A stretch of DNA of 64,000 bases. Origin: Scenedesmus sp. ARA3 (lineage: Eukaryota; Chlorophyta; Chlorophyceae; Sphaeropleales; Scenedesmaceae). Numbering within the stretch: the stretch's first letter is position 1; each line of letters opens with the position of its first letter. Under the pieces are notes generated by a model that saw only the letters and a list, made by a program, of their open reading frames with translations, made no database searches and was not told the DNA's origin. Location: positions 230,629-294,628 of the forward strand of contig RWJK01001208.1 of NCBI GenBank assembly GCA_004335835.1. Reading direction: 5' to 3'. A program made the position numbers and the translations under genes. Positions 12,160-23,281 of this stretch are shown here, piece by piece.

Positions 12160-13509
12160 GATCCCACCCTGGCTCTAAGTCCGCAACCAGCACGACAGCA
12201 GGCCACTCAATACCTGCAGCCGCATGCGCCTCCCTAGCTTCCCGCACCACCCGCGCTGCAGCCTCCACGTGGCGTGCATCAACATACAGCGTCACCACCT
12301 GCACGTGTGGCACGCTGGACAATACCCGCTTGGCCCGCTTGCAGGAAAGTTCAATGACATCAGGCAGCTCGATTGCCAGCGTCGTAAGGCCTCGCAGGGG
12401 GCCCAGTGCAGCAAGGTCGTTCAGCCGCAGCTCGCAGCTCAGAGTGATCCTGGCCATGAGGCCGCGCAGCTGCTGCAACGCTGCCAGTGCAGCCACCTGT
12501 GAGGCCAGCAGCCTGGCAGAGCGGGATTTGGCTAAATTCAAGCCGTATTTGCTGTGTCATGGGAGCGAGTTTCGGTAGCATGCAGCGGCACGTGCTCACA
12601 TGCATGCAGGCGCAACCCACGGACTGATGCTTGCAATGGCAGCAGGCTCCATACCCACTCTGTATACAGAACATCATGTCACAGCGCTTGTCAATCAGCC
12701 CAATGAGATGGCGCTGAAACACGTGCTGACACGCGCGCAGGCGCGCCAGGCCATGTCAGAAAATGCATGAGATAGTTTGCATGCAGCACACAGCAGCACT
12801 GCAGGCAAGCTGCGGCTATCCAGCAGTGCGCTCACCTCAGCTTTGTATTTGGGCGCGAAGCTCAGCCACGTGAGCTGCCGCAGCGCTGACAGGCTCCGCA
12901 CGGCAGCTGCGCACTCTGCTGCTGCCGCTGCTCCTGGCATCAACATGTCATTGACAGACAAGCTGGCAGACAGGCTGCAGTGGCTGCTGATGTGCAGCTG
13001 CCTGAGGCCGCTGCAGTGCTGTGCCTGGCTGGCAAATGCGGCGGGCTGCCAGCTGCCGCCTTGCACTAGATCTACCAGGCCTGGGAAAGACTCAAAAGGG
13101 ACAGCGTCACGTGCTGTCACTAGTGCTTGCACCGAAGGGCACGTGAAAGGCACGCCTGCGGGCCGCTGCTGCTGCTGCTGCTGCCAGTCACACTCGAGCC
13201 ATGTCAGCCGGGTCAAGCTGGCAACAACAGGCAAGGCAGCGGCGCAGAGAGCTGCACTCAGCTCCTGCAGCTGCTGCAGGTGCGACAGGTACTTGCAACC
13301 AGGGCTGCCGAGCTCTATCAAAGACAGAGACAGCCTAGTGAGCTGAGTGAGCTGTGCGATTGCTGCATACACTGCAGCGTCCAGCACAAGTTCGGCAATC
13401 TATGTGCGGGCAACTCCAGGCTGCGCAGGTTGGTCAAGCAGCTGATGCTGTCAAGGCGCACATGGTCGCACTCCACAGGGAGGTGCAGCCCTGAAGGCAT
13501 CCCACAACC

Positions 13510-13547
<38 letters not shown>

Positions 13548-14790
13548 AGCAGAAGAAGCAGCAGCAGCAGCAGCAGCAGCAGTGGAGGCAGATGTGAAGC
13601 GCCAGCAAGGCAATGACAGACGCTTGAGACCAATTTCAAGTGCATTTATGAGACAAGTGCTTGATCTGGGAGGCATGGCAAAGCCACACATGCCGCAGAT
13701 TTGGCTGGGTTGGGTGCCGGCTGCCTGTCATCACCACTACTGCAGCTGCCCGACACGACTTGCCGAGCAGAACGACAGAACATACGGCTGCTAGCGGGTG
13801 GGTATCTCACCACTAAACTGGGCCCACACTGTGCCAGCAGGCGCTTACCATAACAAAGCATGCTCTCACCAGCCCACCTGTAATCGTGGTCAAGCTGCTG
13901 AGGAAGGCGTAATCTTGATGCTGCAGGTCCCCAACTGGTGTGATCCTGAGCTCAAGCTGCTTCAGGCAGCTGCCAAGCGGAGCGAGTGCAGACAGGTGCT
14001 GCATGTTGACAGCTGTCTCGTTTGCATCGCCCGCAGCAGTTTGAATCATCAGGCTGCTGAGCTGGCTCAGCCTCCCAAGCGCTTGCCATACTGCCTCGTT
14101 TGCTTGCCAGCTGCAGTCCAGGGATAGAGTGAGGCTGTAGTTGAAGGGTGCCGGCTGCAGCGCTGACTGTTGGCGCATCTGCCACCGCAGTAGCGATGGG
14201 AGTGCTGCTGCCATGGTATGGGGCTCATTGGCAACTGCTGCATCGACGCCTAGCACTAGCTGCGACAGAGTTGTGAGCCTGCAAGCACAGTGCGGCATGC
14301 ATGTAGACGTCTTTGCGTTCTCTGCTGCGCCATTCAGCATGATACCGGTGGGTGCCATGCATAGATCTAGTGAGCTTCTGGGTGCAGAACTGCCAGCAGA
14401 GCTCAGTTGCTGGTACCACCAGGTCACATTAGCAACCCGCTACATGATGTGCTGCTGTTCGCCCGTCACTCACCCTGCCAGCGCGTCCAGAGCAAGGGGC
14501 AGATCAAACACCGCCTGCTCCCTGCTGTGTAGCTGCACTGTCAGTTGCTTGCAGGATGGGAAGCGCTCGCATGTGCATGCCTGCACCAGCCGCAGATCGG
14601 CGCCAGGCACCCGCAGCGCGGCTGCAGCACGCTGGCACATGCGGCACAGCTGCTTGCATGTGCTGGCCAGGTTGGCAGCTGCCTTGGACTCCAGTAGGTG
14701 TGGCATTATGCATTGTGCCCACCAGCTGTGCTCAGCTAGTCGCAGCAAAATGCAGTCGTTTGCAGGGCTGCTGCTGCTGCTTGTTGCCAT
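11973..14790 (-). CDS. LRR protein, tandem copy 1 (1-nt frameshift, triplet-expanded C-terminus)
   Basis: Same four-exon layout as copies 2 and 3: 14474-14790, 13878-14278, 12836-13490 and 11973-12496. The N-terminal exon has an F-box-like helical stretch (CIMPHLLESKAAANLASTCK); the rest is leucine-rich repeats such as LTNLRSLEL, LTQLTRLSL and LRQLTWLSF. Exon 3 carries a one-base deletion near 13400: between GAG and CTGGAC there are 29 nt here and 30 in copy 3, so frame changes between LRSLELPAH and LDAAVYAA. The last exon runs into a (GAT)n tract giving poly-Asp, interrupted by an N gap. The stop at 11973-11975 assumes the tract is in frame (DEPGWDA, stop). Either a young pseudogene or one assembly error; function unknown, a substrate-recognition role is only a guess. 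Confidence 0.6.
11993..12162. repeat. (ATC/GAT)n tract with a 50-N assembly gap
   Basis: About 19 units on each side of an N run at 12051-12100. The same 15-bp block GAGCCAGGGTGGGAT (minus strand) flanks the tract at both ends (about 11979-11993 and 12161-12175). On the LRR copy 1 strand it encodes aspartate just before the stop. The round-number gap shows the true length is unknown. Confidence 0.85.
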
Positions 14791-16036
14791 GCCTGCTGCA
14801 GTTGGCACACACGCGCGGCAAACAACGATGCAAATGCACTGTTACTTAATTACGGATTAACAAAAGAAAATCGCATGTCTGTTGAGGGAGGGTGAATTAC
14901 TTGTGCTGCGAGGTGGCAGCGGAACAAGCAATATGTCACAGGGCTCAACTGGTGACCGAAAATTTGTGTTGAAGCATAAGCATAGCAAACGATCCAAGTT
15001 CGTTATGTGTTCACAAGGATGCAAATTAACAATGTTCTTCAGGGTACGCAAAGGGGATTAGCCCGGCCACACCGGCGAAGCTTCCGGCCCGGGCAGGTGA
15101 TCTGCGTTGACCAGGACAGCTGCGGCTGAGCAAGAGCTGCTGCGACAGCTTCCAGTAATAAAACAAAAGGTTTCCATATGTTGAAGTGTGCTCGACATGC
15201 CATCAAGGACCGGCAGCAGCGTCGCGGGCAGCAGCGATGACGGCTGAAGCTCCAGGCAGCCTGACTTGATGACACGACTGCTGCGCGATCACAAGCAATT
15301 ATCGTTGCAATAACAACACATATACGGCCAGAACACCAGAACTTCGCGTATGTAACGTGCAGCCATCAAGAAATGCAGTGCAACCCAACAACCAGCTGAT
15401 TGAGCAGATAACACATGCCACAACTGCCAACAAAGCACGCGCATGGCGCATGCTACGAATGTGCCTTCAACGAACCATGCGCTGCATTCTAAACAGAAAC
15501 ACAAAGCTGGACAGGTCTTCAACAGGCTGCATCTGCTGCTGACTGCCCGACTATGTGCTGCCAGTGGCCAGCACTGCAGCTGCACAGCCCCAGCGCTGCA
15601 TGCAGTGCAGTGCAGACTGCCACAGGCTGAGAGCCACGTGCTGCTGCTGCTCAGCAAGAAATATACTTCAAAGCACACAGTACATCATCAACGCCCATTT
15701 CAATGCCCACTGTGGTCGAAAGCTCACATACATTACAATACATTACATGCTCCACTCAACGAGGAGTGGGAACCCCAGTCAGGAGCCAACGAAATGGGGA
15801 CGCACACACAAATGGGGACTCTCCTTGGTGCACCTTTTTACACCAGCACTGCATGTGTGGCCGTCTCCTGCAAGCCCTGCCTGCATGCACACGGCTGCAG
15901 GCGTGCCGCCAGCAGCACTGCCAGCACAGCCACTGCAACCAGCAGCAGATGCAGCTGCGCAATGAATGCCAGGCGCGTGTCCTATGGTGCCTATCACTAT
16001 CATGGTGTGTGAAAAGGCAGCATCAAGCTTCATCAC
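14791..16036. other. Duplicated spacer upstream of LRR copy 1
   Basis: Homologous block by block to the spacer upstream of LRR copy 3. The CCGGCCCGGGCAGG block near 15086 matches 22850, and the motif CTCGACATGCCATCA near 15190 recurs at 22958. It continues into a truncated copy of the AP2 gene 3' end (listed separately). No intact gene seen. Confidence 0.7.
15500..15990 (-). pseudogene. Truncated copy of the 3' end of the AP2 gene
   Basis: Matches 23280-23590, the last coding segment of the AP2 gene plus its downstream flank. Shared landmarks are CTGCATCTGCTGCTGACTGC, GCAAGCCCTGCCTGCATGCA and ATGCCAGGC, in the same order and strand. The reading frame is broken and the AP2 domain is absent. 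It shows that the unit duplicated to make the LRR array began inside the AP2 gene. Confidence 0.75.
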
Positions 16037-17460
16037 TTATTCACCATAGTCACCCCCTGGGTCTAGTGCTGCAACCAGCCAATTTGCAGGGCCCCCAACC
16101 CCCGCAGCTGCATTCGCCTGCCTTGCTTCCCGCACCACCTCCTCAGCCGCCGGCACTCGGCCCGCATCCAGATACAGCCTCACAGACCGCACATGCCGCA
16201 CGCTAGCCAGTACCTGCTGCACCTGCTTGCAGGACAGTGAATTGGTCCCGCTTTGATGCTAGGCAGCTCAATGGTCAGCTTCTTAAGGCCTTGCAGGGCG
16301 CTCAGTGCTGCAAGGTCACTCAGCTGTAGCTGACTCCACCGTGCGGGGATCCGAACCATGAGGCCGCGCAGCTGCTGCAGCGCTGCCACCTGTGAGGCCA
16401 GCAACCAGGCAGGACAAGAGAGTCCATTACATGCTTTGCCTGGGAGCTACTGCCAGTACAGCGCGCGTGTGCACATGATTGACAGAACCCCAGCACCCAT
16501 GCACACAGATCAGCACAGCATCAAAAGCCACAGCTCCATGCAGCCTACGTGTGGCGCTTGCATTGCTTGAGCACACCTGGCTGCTACAGCCACCATCTTC
16601 GCTTCAGCATCATACTGTTGACAGAGAGTTTTCATTTAAATAGTTGGCCTGCTGTGGCAGGTGCCTTTGCAAGCAGGCGCTAGCTCCTGACTCATGGATG
16701 CAATGGCAGCGCCATGCAACACACAACAGCATTGCAACTCAGCTCAGGCGCAAGGTAGCGCGCTCACCTCAGCCCTGTCATTAGGCACGAAGCTCAGCCA
16801 CGTGAGCTGCTGCAGCGCTGACAGGCTGCGCACAGCAGCCGCGCACTCTGCTGCAGCATCTCCGTACAAGTTGGACATGCTGACATCAACGTGGCTGCTG
16901 ATGTGCAGCTTCTGTAGGCCCTTGCAGTGCTGCGCCAAGCTGGTGATAGCAGCCGGCTGCCAACCCCAGCCCTGCACCAGCTGCTCCAGGCCAGGAAATG
17001 CCACAAAGGGGGGAGCATCAGCCTTTGTCACTAATGCTCGCACTGCAGGGCATGAGGTTACAGCGCCTGCACTGCCTGCAGGCATCATCTGCTGCAGCTG
17101 CAGCTCGTCCGGCTGCCACCAGTCGCACTCGAGCCACGTCAGCTGCGTCAAGCCGGCAATGACAGGGAGTTCAGCAGGGGACAGCGTAGCGCTCAACTCC
17201 TGCAGCTGCTGCAGGCCAGACAGGAAGCCGCAGCCAAACCTGGAGACGTCAACCTCAAACAGGGACAGCCTGGTAAGCTGCGTGTGCTGTGCAATTGCTG
17301 CATTTCTTGCTGCATCCAGCTCAACATCAACACCATCGAATTCATCAGCGCTGCCAACGCCGGGCAGCTCTAGCCTGCGCAGGTTGGTCAAGCAGCTGAT
17401 GCTGTTCAGATGCACATGGCCGCGCGCCACAGGCAGGTGCAGCCCTGCATGCATCCACAT

Positions 17461-17502
<42 letters not shown>

Positions 17503-18795
17503 GGCAGCAGCAGCAGCAGCAGTGGCAGCAGCAGCAGCAGCAGCGGGGGTGGTGGCACGTGATCATGGTGATGGCAGGGCTCAGGCCCGGCATGAAGTGA
17601 CATTCTCATGCACATGCTGATGTCCAGAGGAACGGTAAAGCCTAATACATGGCCGGTAAGAAAGTATCTATGGTGTGTAGCGCCTGCAACTCCATCCGGA
17701 CACTGTCTCTGCAGCAGGACACTGTCTCTGCGCGACCTGCCAAGCAGAAGGACAGCACATGCAGCATGATAGGTAGATCAGCACTGTGCCAAACCTAGAC
17801 TGTGGCAGCAGGCGAGGTTTCTACAAAACTGCATCTCCCACCTGTAAGCGTGGTCAAGCTGCTGAGAAAGGCGTAATCCTGCTGCTGCTGTGGCTCTGCA
17901 AGAGGCCTGATCCTCAGCTCAAGGCACTGCAGGCAGCTGCTGAGGGCCGCGAGCGCGGACAGGTGCCGCATGCTGACTGCTGTCTGATTCTCATCGCCTG
18001 CAGGGGTGCGGATAACCAGCCTGCTGAGCTGGCTCAGCCTCCCGAGCGCCTGCCATGTTGCCTCGTGTGCTCGCCAGCCGCAAATGGAGTTGAACTGTAG
18101 GCCCCCCGTGAAGGGTGTTGGTTGCAGCGCTAACTGTTGCTGCAGTTGCCATGACAGCAGCGGCGCAAGTGTTGCTGCCATGTCAACAGGGTTGTCAACA
18201 ATTGCTCCGCTGACGCCCAGCGTCAGCTGTGACAGAGTGGTGAGCCTGCAAGCATAGTGCAGCACAGCTATGTTGAACTTTGCAGGCGTGGACGCGTGCA
18301 CAATGTTGTGCCTCGTGGCAGCATGTAGGTGACGCTGGGACCACTTGTAGTGAGGGTGTGGGCCTGCCAACAGAACCACTGTTGCTGGTGCTACCAGGTG
18401 TGGCACACCAGCAGCCTCTCACAGCATGTGCTTGTAACACTGATAATCTGCTGCTGTCTGTTGGCTCACCCTGCCAGCGCATCCAGAAGAGCAACCGGCA
18501 GATCAAATACCGCCTGCTCCCTGCTGTGCAGCTGCACTGTCAGTTGCTTGCAGGATGGGAAGCGCTCGCGTGTGTGGGCCTGCACCCGCTGCAGTTGATC
18601 TCCAGGCACTCGCAGCGCTGTTGCAGCAGTTTGGCACATGCGGCACAGCTACTTGCAAGTGCTGGCCAGAGGTCCTGCTGCCCTGGCCTTCAGCAGGTGG
18701 GGCATCATGTTTTGCTCCCATCAGGCCTCTGACAACTGCTCAGCTACTTGCAGCAGTGAGCAGGCGCCTGCAGGACTACCGCTGCTTGCTGCCAT
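16037..18795 (-). pseudogene. LRR protein, tandem copy 2 (pseudogene: two stops and a frameshift)
   Basis: Exons by alignment to copy 3: 18470-18795, 17842-18245, 16768-17444 and 16037-16389. Exon 1 starts MAASSGSPAGACSLLQVAEQ but has TGA at 18721-18723 where copies 1 and 3 have Trp, and TAG in TGCAAGTAGCTGTGC (about 18652) where the others read Lys-Gln-Leu. The last exon loses frame near 16240, between LTIELPSIK and CKQVQQVLASV; its length modulo 3 (353) disagrees with copy 3 (348). The middle exons remain open and well conserved, so decay is recent. Readthrough or a variant code is unlikely, because both TGA and TAG are affected and copy 3 has neither. Confidence 0.8.
17462..17545. repeat. 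Interrupted CAG/CTG repeat at the exon 3 acceptor side of LRR copy 2
   Basis: Three CAG runs separated by GTGG lie in the intron just before exon 3 (start 17444). The equivalent intron in copy 1 (13512-13582) carries (CAG)n with AAGAAG interruptions and that of copy 3 (21272-21290) a short run, so the repeat has expanded differently in each paralogue. Confidence 0.8.
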
Positions 18796-19918
18796 GTCTG
18801 CTGCAGTGTGAAGCACACAGGCGCAGCAACCGAGAGATCTGGTTGGACTGTTGTTTGTTCAGTTGTAAGAAATGTTTACTTATATGCGTGTTTCAGCGGG
18901 CCAGCTGCGCTTGTGCTGTGGGATGGTAGCCGAACAAGTGATGATCTCGTCCCGCCTGCAACCAAGCGTTCTAAGAATAAAGCAGCGAACGGAATTGTTT
19001 TGTTTCCAGGAAGTGCTGTAACAGTGCATGGTTCAAGGCACGCAAGGGGTTCAACACAAGGGTTTTTAACTTAAGGGTTCAGATCCAGGGTTCAACTCAA
19101 GGGTTCAACACGCCGGTTGAGGCCCCCGGCCCGCGCAGGGTTATACACGTCTACCAGTTCGACTGCCGAGAAGCAAGGCTGCTGCAACAGCTGCCAACTT
19201 AGGCAACATGGATGCCAGATACACAACAAGTGCAGCTATGCTCGACATGCCACCACAGACCGACAGCAATGGTATGAGCATCAGGGCTGCCCAGCAACAG
19301 CCAACAGCATGCAGGCTGCTTGTGGACCCAGGGACATGCAGCAACCGCAACAGTGGCTGTCAACCTGCACCTGTACCTTGTTCATAAACTGCCAAACCCC
19401 AGTTTGCAACAGCCGTCCGACGTGCGAGTTGCGAAGCAATTTTCTGGGAGGACCTGGCAATCGACAAAACTTGAGCTTGAAGGTCAGGCATACGTAATTA
19501 CAGGGGGTGTATCCCAACGATGTTTTCTTGCGGCACCACCACCCCGCTGCACTATGCATGCATGTAAACAACTTATTACATCATGTAGTACATTTCTGCA
19601 ACGCGAGCGGGGCAACAAAGGCAATCCGGGACCGCAGGCTCCGATAGCAGTACAGCTCATGACAGCATGGGGAGAGCGGCGATCAGCAGCGAGTGAGTCA
19701 GCCGCAATAGCAGTGCTCATCCGTGCCCGCTGCTGGCCCTGCATCATCGCACACACGTGCTCTGCCTCAGACTCTAAGCAACAATGCCAGCATCTGGTCA
19801 CATCCCATGCTGCATGCAGCCCACCCAAGCAGCTCCTACAATGAGTGGTGCCACATTGGTTGATGCTGCCAGCAGCTGCATGCGCCACAAAAGCAGCACG
19901 CACAGGGCCTAGCGCCGG
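18796..19918. other. Spacer upstream of LRR copy 2
   Basis: The first 400 bases repeat the spacer seen upstream of copies 1 and 3 (CCCCCGGCCCGCGCAGG near 19123; CTCGACATGCCACCA near 19240), with extra degenerate AAGGGTTCAAC repeats at 19030-19110. The rest, to the stop of copy 3, shows no gene. Confidence 0.6.
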
Positions 19919-22568
19919 TCAAGCATCATAATCCACCTCTGGATTCATATCTGCAACCCAAACGTCAGCAGGCCCCCCAGCCCCCGCAGCTGCATTCGCC
20001 TGCCTGGCTTCCCGCACCACCACCTCAGCCGCCGGCACTCGGCCCGCATCCACATACAGCCGCACAGACCGCACCTGCTGCACGCTAGCCAGCAGCTGCT
20101 GCAGCTGCTTGCAGGAGAACTCTCTAGAGCCAGGCAGCTCGATTGCCAGCTGGGTGAGGCTGCGCAAGGCGCCCAGCTGATCAAATGCACTGAGCCGCAG
20201 CGCGCTGCGTGTGGGAATCCTCAGCATGAGGCCCCGCAGCTGCTGCAGCGCCGTCAGGGCAGCCACCTGCAAGGTCCGCACACAGGCAGAGTGACAGTTG
20301 CTTGGTGAACGGGGACTGCTGCCATCGCGGCAAGCATGCTTGATGCTCCTGAGCACCTACAGCTACGACAGCTGGGCAACATTCAACACCACCGGCAGCC
20401 AAGACTGGCTAGAGCCTGCAAGCTGCGCTGGCAGCTGCTGCTACAACAGACTCGGCTGCAACCCCTAGCATCACCAGCGCACCATCATGTTGAAGCAGCT
20501 GCTCGCATGTATGCACGTTCCAGGGGCCAGGACTCCAGTTTGCGGCATGTGCATTCTACAGACAGTTGTAGAGCATGCGATGCACATGAGCACTGCTGCA
20601 AAGGCCAGGCTCACCTCCGGTCTGCCATATGGCGCGAAGCTTAGCCATGTTAGCTGCTGCAGCGCTGACAGACTGCGCACGGCACGCGCACAGTCTGCTG
20701 CAGGTGTATGCAGCGGCATGCTGGGCACGCTGGTGTCAAAGTGGCTGCTGATGTGCAGCTGTTGTAAGCCGCTGCAGTGCTGCGCCAGGCTGGTGAATGC
20801 CGAGGGCTGCCAGCTGCCGCCTTGCACCAGCTCTGCCAGGCCTGGAAAGGCCTCAAAGGGGACTGCACCAGCCTCCGTCACTAGTGCTCGCACTGAAGGG
20901 CACATTAGCAGAGCGCCTGCTCGGCCTGCAGGCTGCTGCTGCTGCTGCCGCCAGTCGCACTGGAGCCACGTCAGCTGGGTCAAGCCGGCAACGACAGGCA
21001 GGGCAGCAGGGGACAGCGGGACACACAGCTCCTGCAGCTGCTGTGAACCAGACAGGAAGTGGCAGCCTGGGCTGTTCACGCCGATCATGCCCAGGTGTAG
21101 CTTCGTGAGCTGTGTGTGCTGCGCGATTGCTGCATATGTTGCGCCATCCAGCATAACACCAGCGCCATTTGGTGCAATCAACTCTAGGCTGCGCAGGTTG
21201 GTCAGGCAGCTGATGCTGTCCAGGTGCACATGGCTGCGTTCAACGAACAAATGGATGCCTGCAAATGTGCCCAGCAGCAGCAGCAGCAGCAACCTGGGGC
21301 ACGCCGAAGTAACCATTTGTCACACGCCGAGGAAGTGATGACAGGGCTCAGGCTTCAGCACAAAGTAACATCAACAGACCGCAGCTTGACGCTAGACGTA
21401 CAGCAAAGGCAAGCCTTGGAATTACGCAGAATGCGTGCGCGCCAAATGGCTGTATCCCCATCAGGCATTGTATTGAGGCACTGGCAAGCAAAATCCCAGC
21501 AGAATGCAGCTGCCAGCCGATGTACGGAACCTTACATGTGCCAGGCCTGCACATGCAGCAGCAGGCAGCAGCTGACCAGCCCTGCAGCCCCGTACCTGTC
21601 AGCTGCGTCAAGCGGCTGAGGAAGGCGTAGTCCTGCGGCTGCCGCGACTCCTCGATGGTGCCGATCCTGCACTCCAGGTACTGCAGGCAGCTGCCAAGGG
21701 GCGAGAGCGCACACAAGTGCCGCGCTTTGACTGCTGTCGAACTCGCATCGCCTGCAGGTGTGCGGATCGCTAGGCTGCTGAGCTGGGTCAACCGCCCAAG
21801 CACCCGCCATGCTGCTTTGTGAGCCCGCCAGCCGCAGTTGAAGTTGAGGGTGAGGCTGTGGGTGTAGGGCACTGCCTGCAGCGCTGCCTGCTGGTGACGT
21901 TGCCACAGCAGCAGTGTCGCAAGTGTCGCTGCCATGGCATATGGCTCACTGGCTATTGCTTCGTCGATGCCCAGCACAAGCTGTGACAGAGATGTTAGCC
22001 TGCAAGCACAGCGACAGGGATGTTAGCACTGCTGTGTTGAACTGGCTTTTCCCTGCCTGTAGGCCCGTAGGCAGGAGCGTGGGCGTGCATGGTGCTGTGG
22101 CTTGTGGCAGCATGTAGGTGACGCTGGGACCACTTGCTGTCAGGGTGCCATACTAGCGACGTTAAGCGTATGCTGCGCCGCCAGGTGTGGCACACCAGCA
22201 GCCTGCTGCATGATGTGGTACCTCTGCTGCTCTCTGTCGGCTCACCCTGCCAGCGCATCCAGAGCAAATGGCAGATCCAACACTGCCTGCTCCCTGCTGT
22301 GCAGCTGCACTGTCAGTTGCTTGCAGGATGGAAAGCGCTGGCGTGTGTGCGCCTGCACCCGCTGCAGCTGGGTGCCAGGCACCCGCAGCGCTGTTGCAGC
22401 ATGTTGGCACATGCGGCACAGCTGCTTGCATGTGCTGGCCATGTTAGCAGCTGCATTGGCCTCCAGCAGGTGTGGCATCATGTTTTGCTCCCACCAAGCC
22501 TCTGACAACTGCTCAGCTACTTGCAGCAGTGAGCAGGCGCTTGCAGGACTGCCGCTGCTTGCTGCCAT
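19919..22568 (-). CDS. LRR protein, tandem copy 3 (intact, 572 aa)
   Basis: Four exons keep frame: 22246-22568, 21596-21999, 20615-21258 and 19919-20266 (1719 nt). The start is the ATG at 22568 shared by all three copies (MAASSGSPASAC). The N-terminal 110 residues contain a helical F-box-like segment (NMMPHLLEANAAANMASTCK) and a Cys-rich stretch. The body has irregular leucine-rich repeats: LTNLRSLEL, LTQLTKLHL, LQELCVPL, LTQLTWLQCDW, CSGLQQLHI, LQQLTWLSF and LRSLTQLAIELP. No signal peptide or membrane helix is evident. F-box/LRR proteins act as substrate receptors of SCF ubiquitin ligases, but the F-box match is weak, so the function is open. This is the only undamaged copy and probably the source or sole functional member. 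Confidence 0.75.
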
Positions 22569-23281
22569 GTCTACTACAATTTGATTCACACACGCGCAGT
22601 AAACGATGGATGCAGCTGAGTTTTAACTGATCTGGTGGAAGCACAGTCTTGCAGGCGCGTCCAAGGGAGGGTAAGCTGTGCTTCTGCTGCGGGGTGGGAG
22701 CGGAACAAGCAGTGGCCTCACGGGGCTGAGATGTAGCTAGCAGTTTAGAATATAAAACTGAGCTCAATGTGTTGCGAGAAAGACGCACCGTGACAGTGTA
22801 GTTCAAGGGCACGCGAAAGGGGTTTAGCCTGGCCACGCCGGCGAGGCCCCCGGCCCGGGCAGGGTGATCCAAGTCGACCAGGATGGCCGCGGCGAAGCCA
22901 GAGCTGCTGCAACAGCGTCCTGTTTAGACACCAATAATGCCAAATGTTGTAGCTGTGCTCGACATGCCATCACGGACCGGCAGTAGGGATGAGGCCTTTA
23001 CCAGACCTTGCAGGCAGCCTGATCTGGATGACACGACTGCTGTGCAATCACAAGCATCTCTGGACGCCGTGAAACAACACAAAAACACCCACAACTGCCA
23101 GGAAATTCCGTCAAAGCCGTGACAGCCACCAACCTGAAGTGCAGTTAAAAAACCAGCCAAGTTGGCAGACAACACACATGCCACAACTGTCAACACTGCG
23201 CGCAATGCATATGCTGCAACTGTGCCTGTCAACGCCCCATGCAGTACAATTTTGCAACACAACCCACCAAGCTCAAACTGC
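22569..23281. other. Spacer between the AP2 gene end and LRR copy 3
   Basis: Probable promoter of LRR copy 3 and terminator of the AP2 gene. It is the parental version of the spacers upstream of copies 1 and 2. No gene seen. Confidence 0.6.

Noticed and set aside
11849..12541. Reading frames that cross the N gap with Met or Ile homopolymers
   Set aside because: Frame after the gap depends on an arbitrary 50-N length; the Met run is the (GAT)n tract read out of phase.
18650..18723. Alternative genetic code (TGA as Trp, TAG as Gln) in LRR copy 2
   Set aside because: Both stops occur only in this paralogue, which also has a frameshift, and other genes here end in ordinary stop codons; pseudogenisation is simpler.
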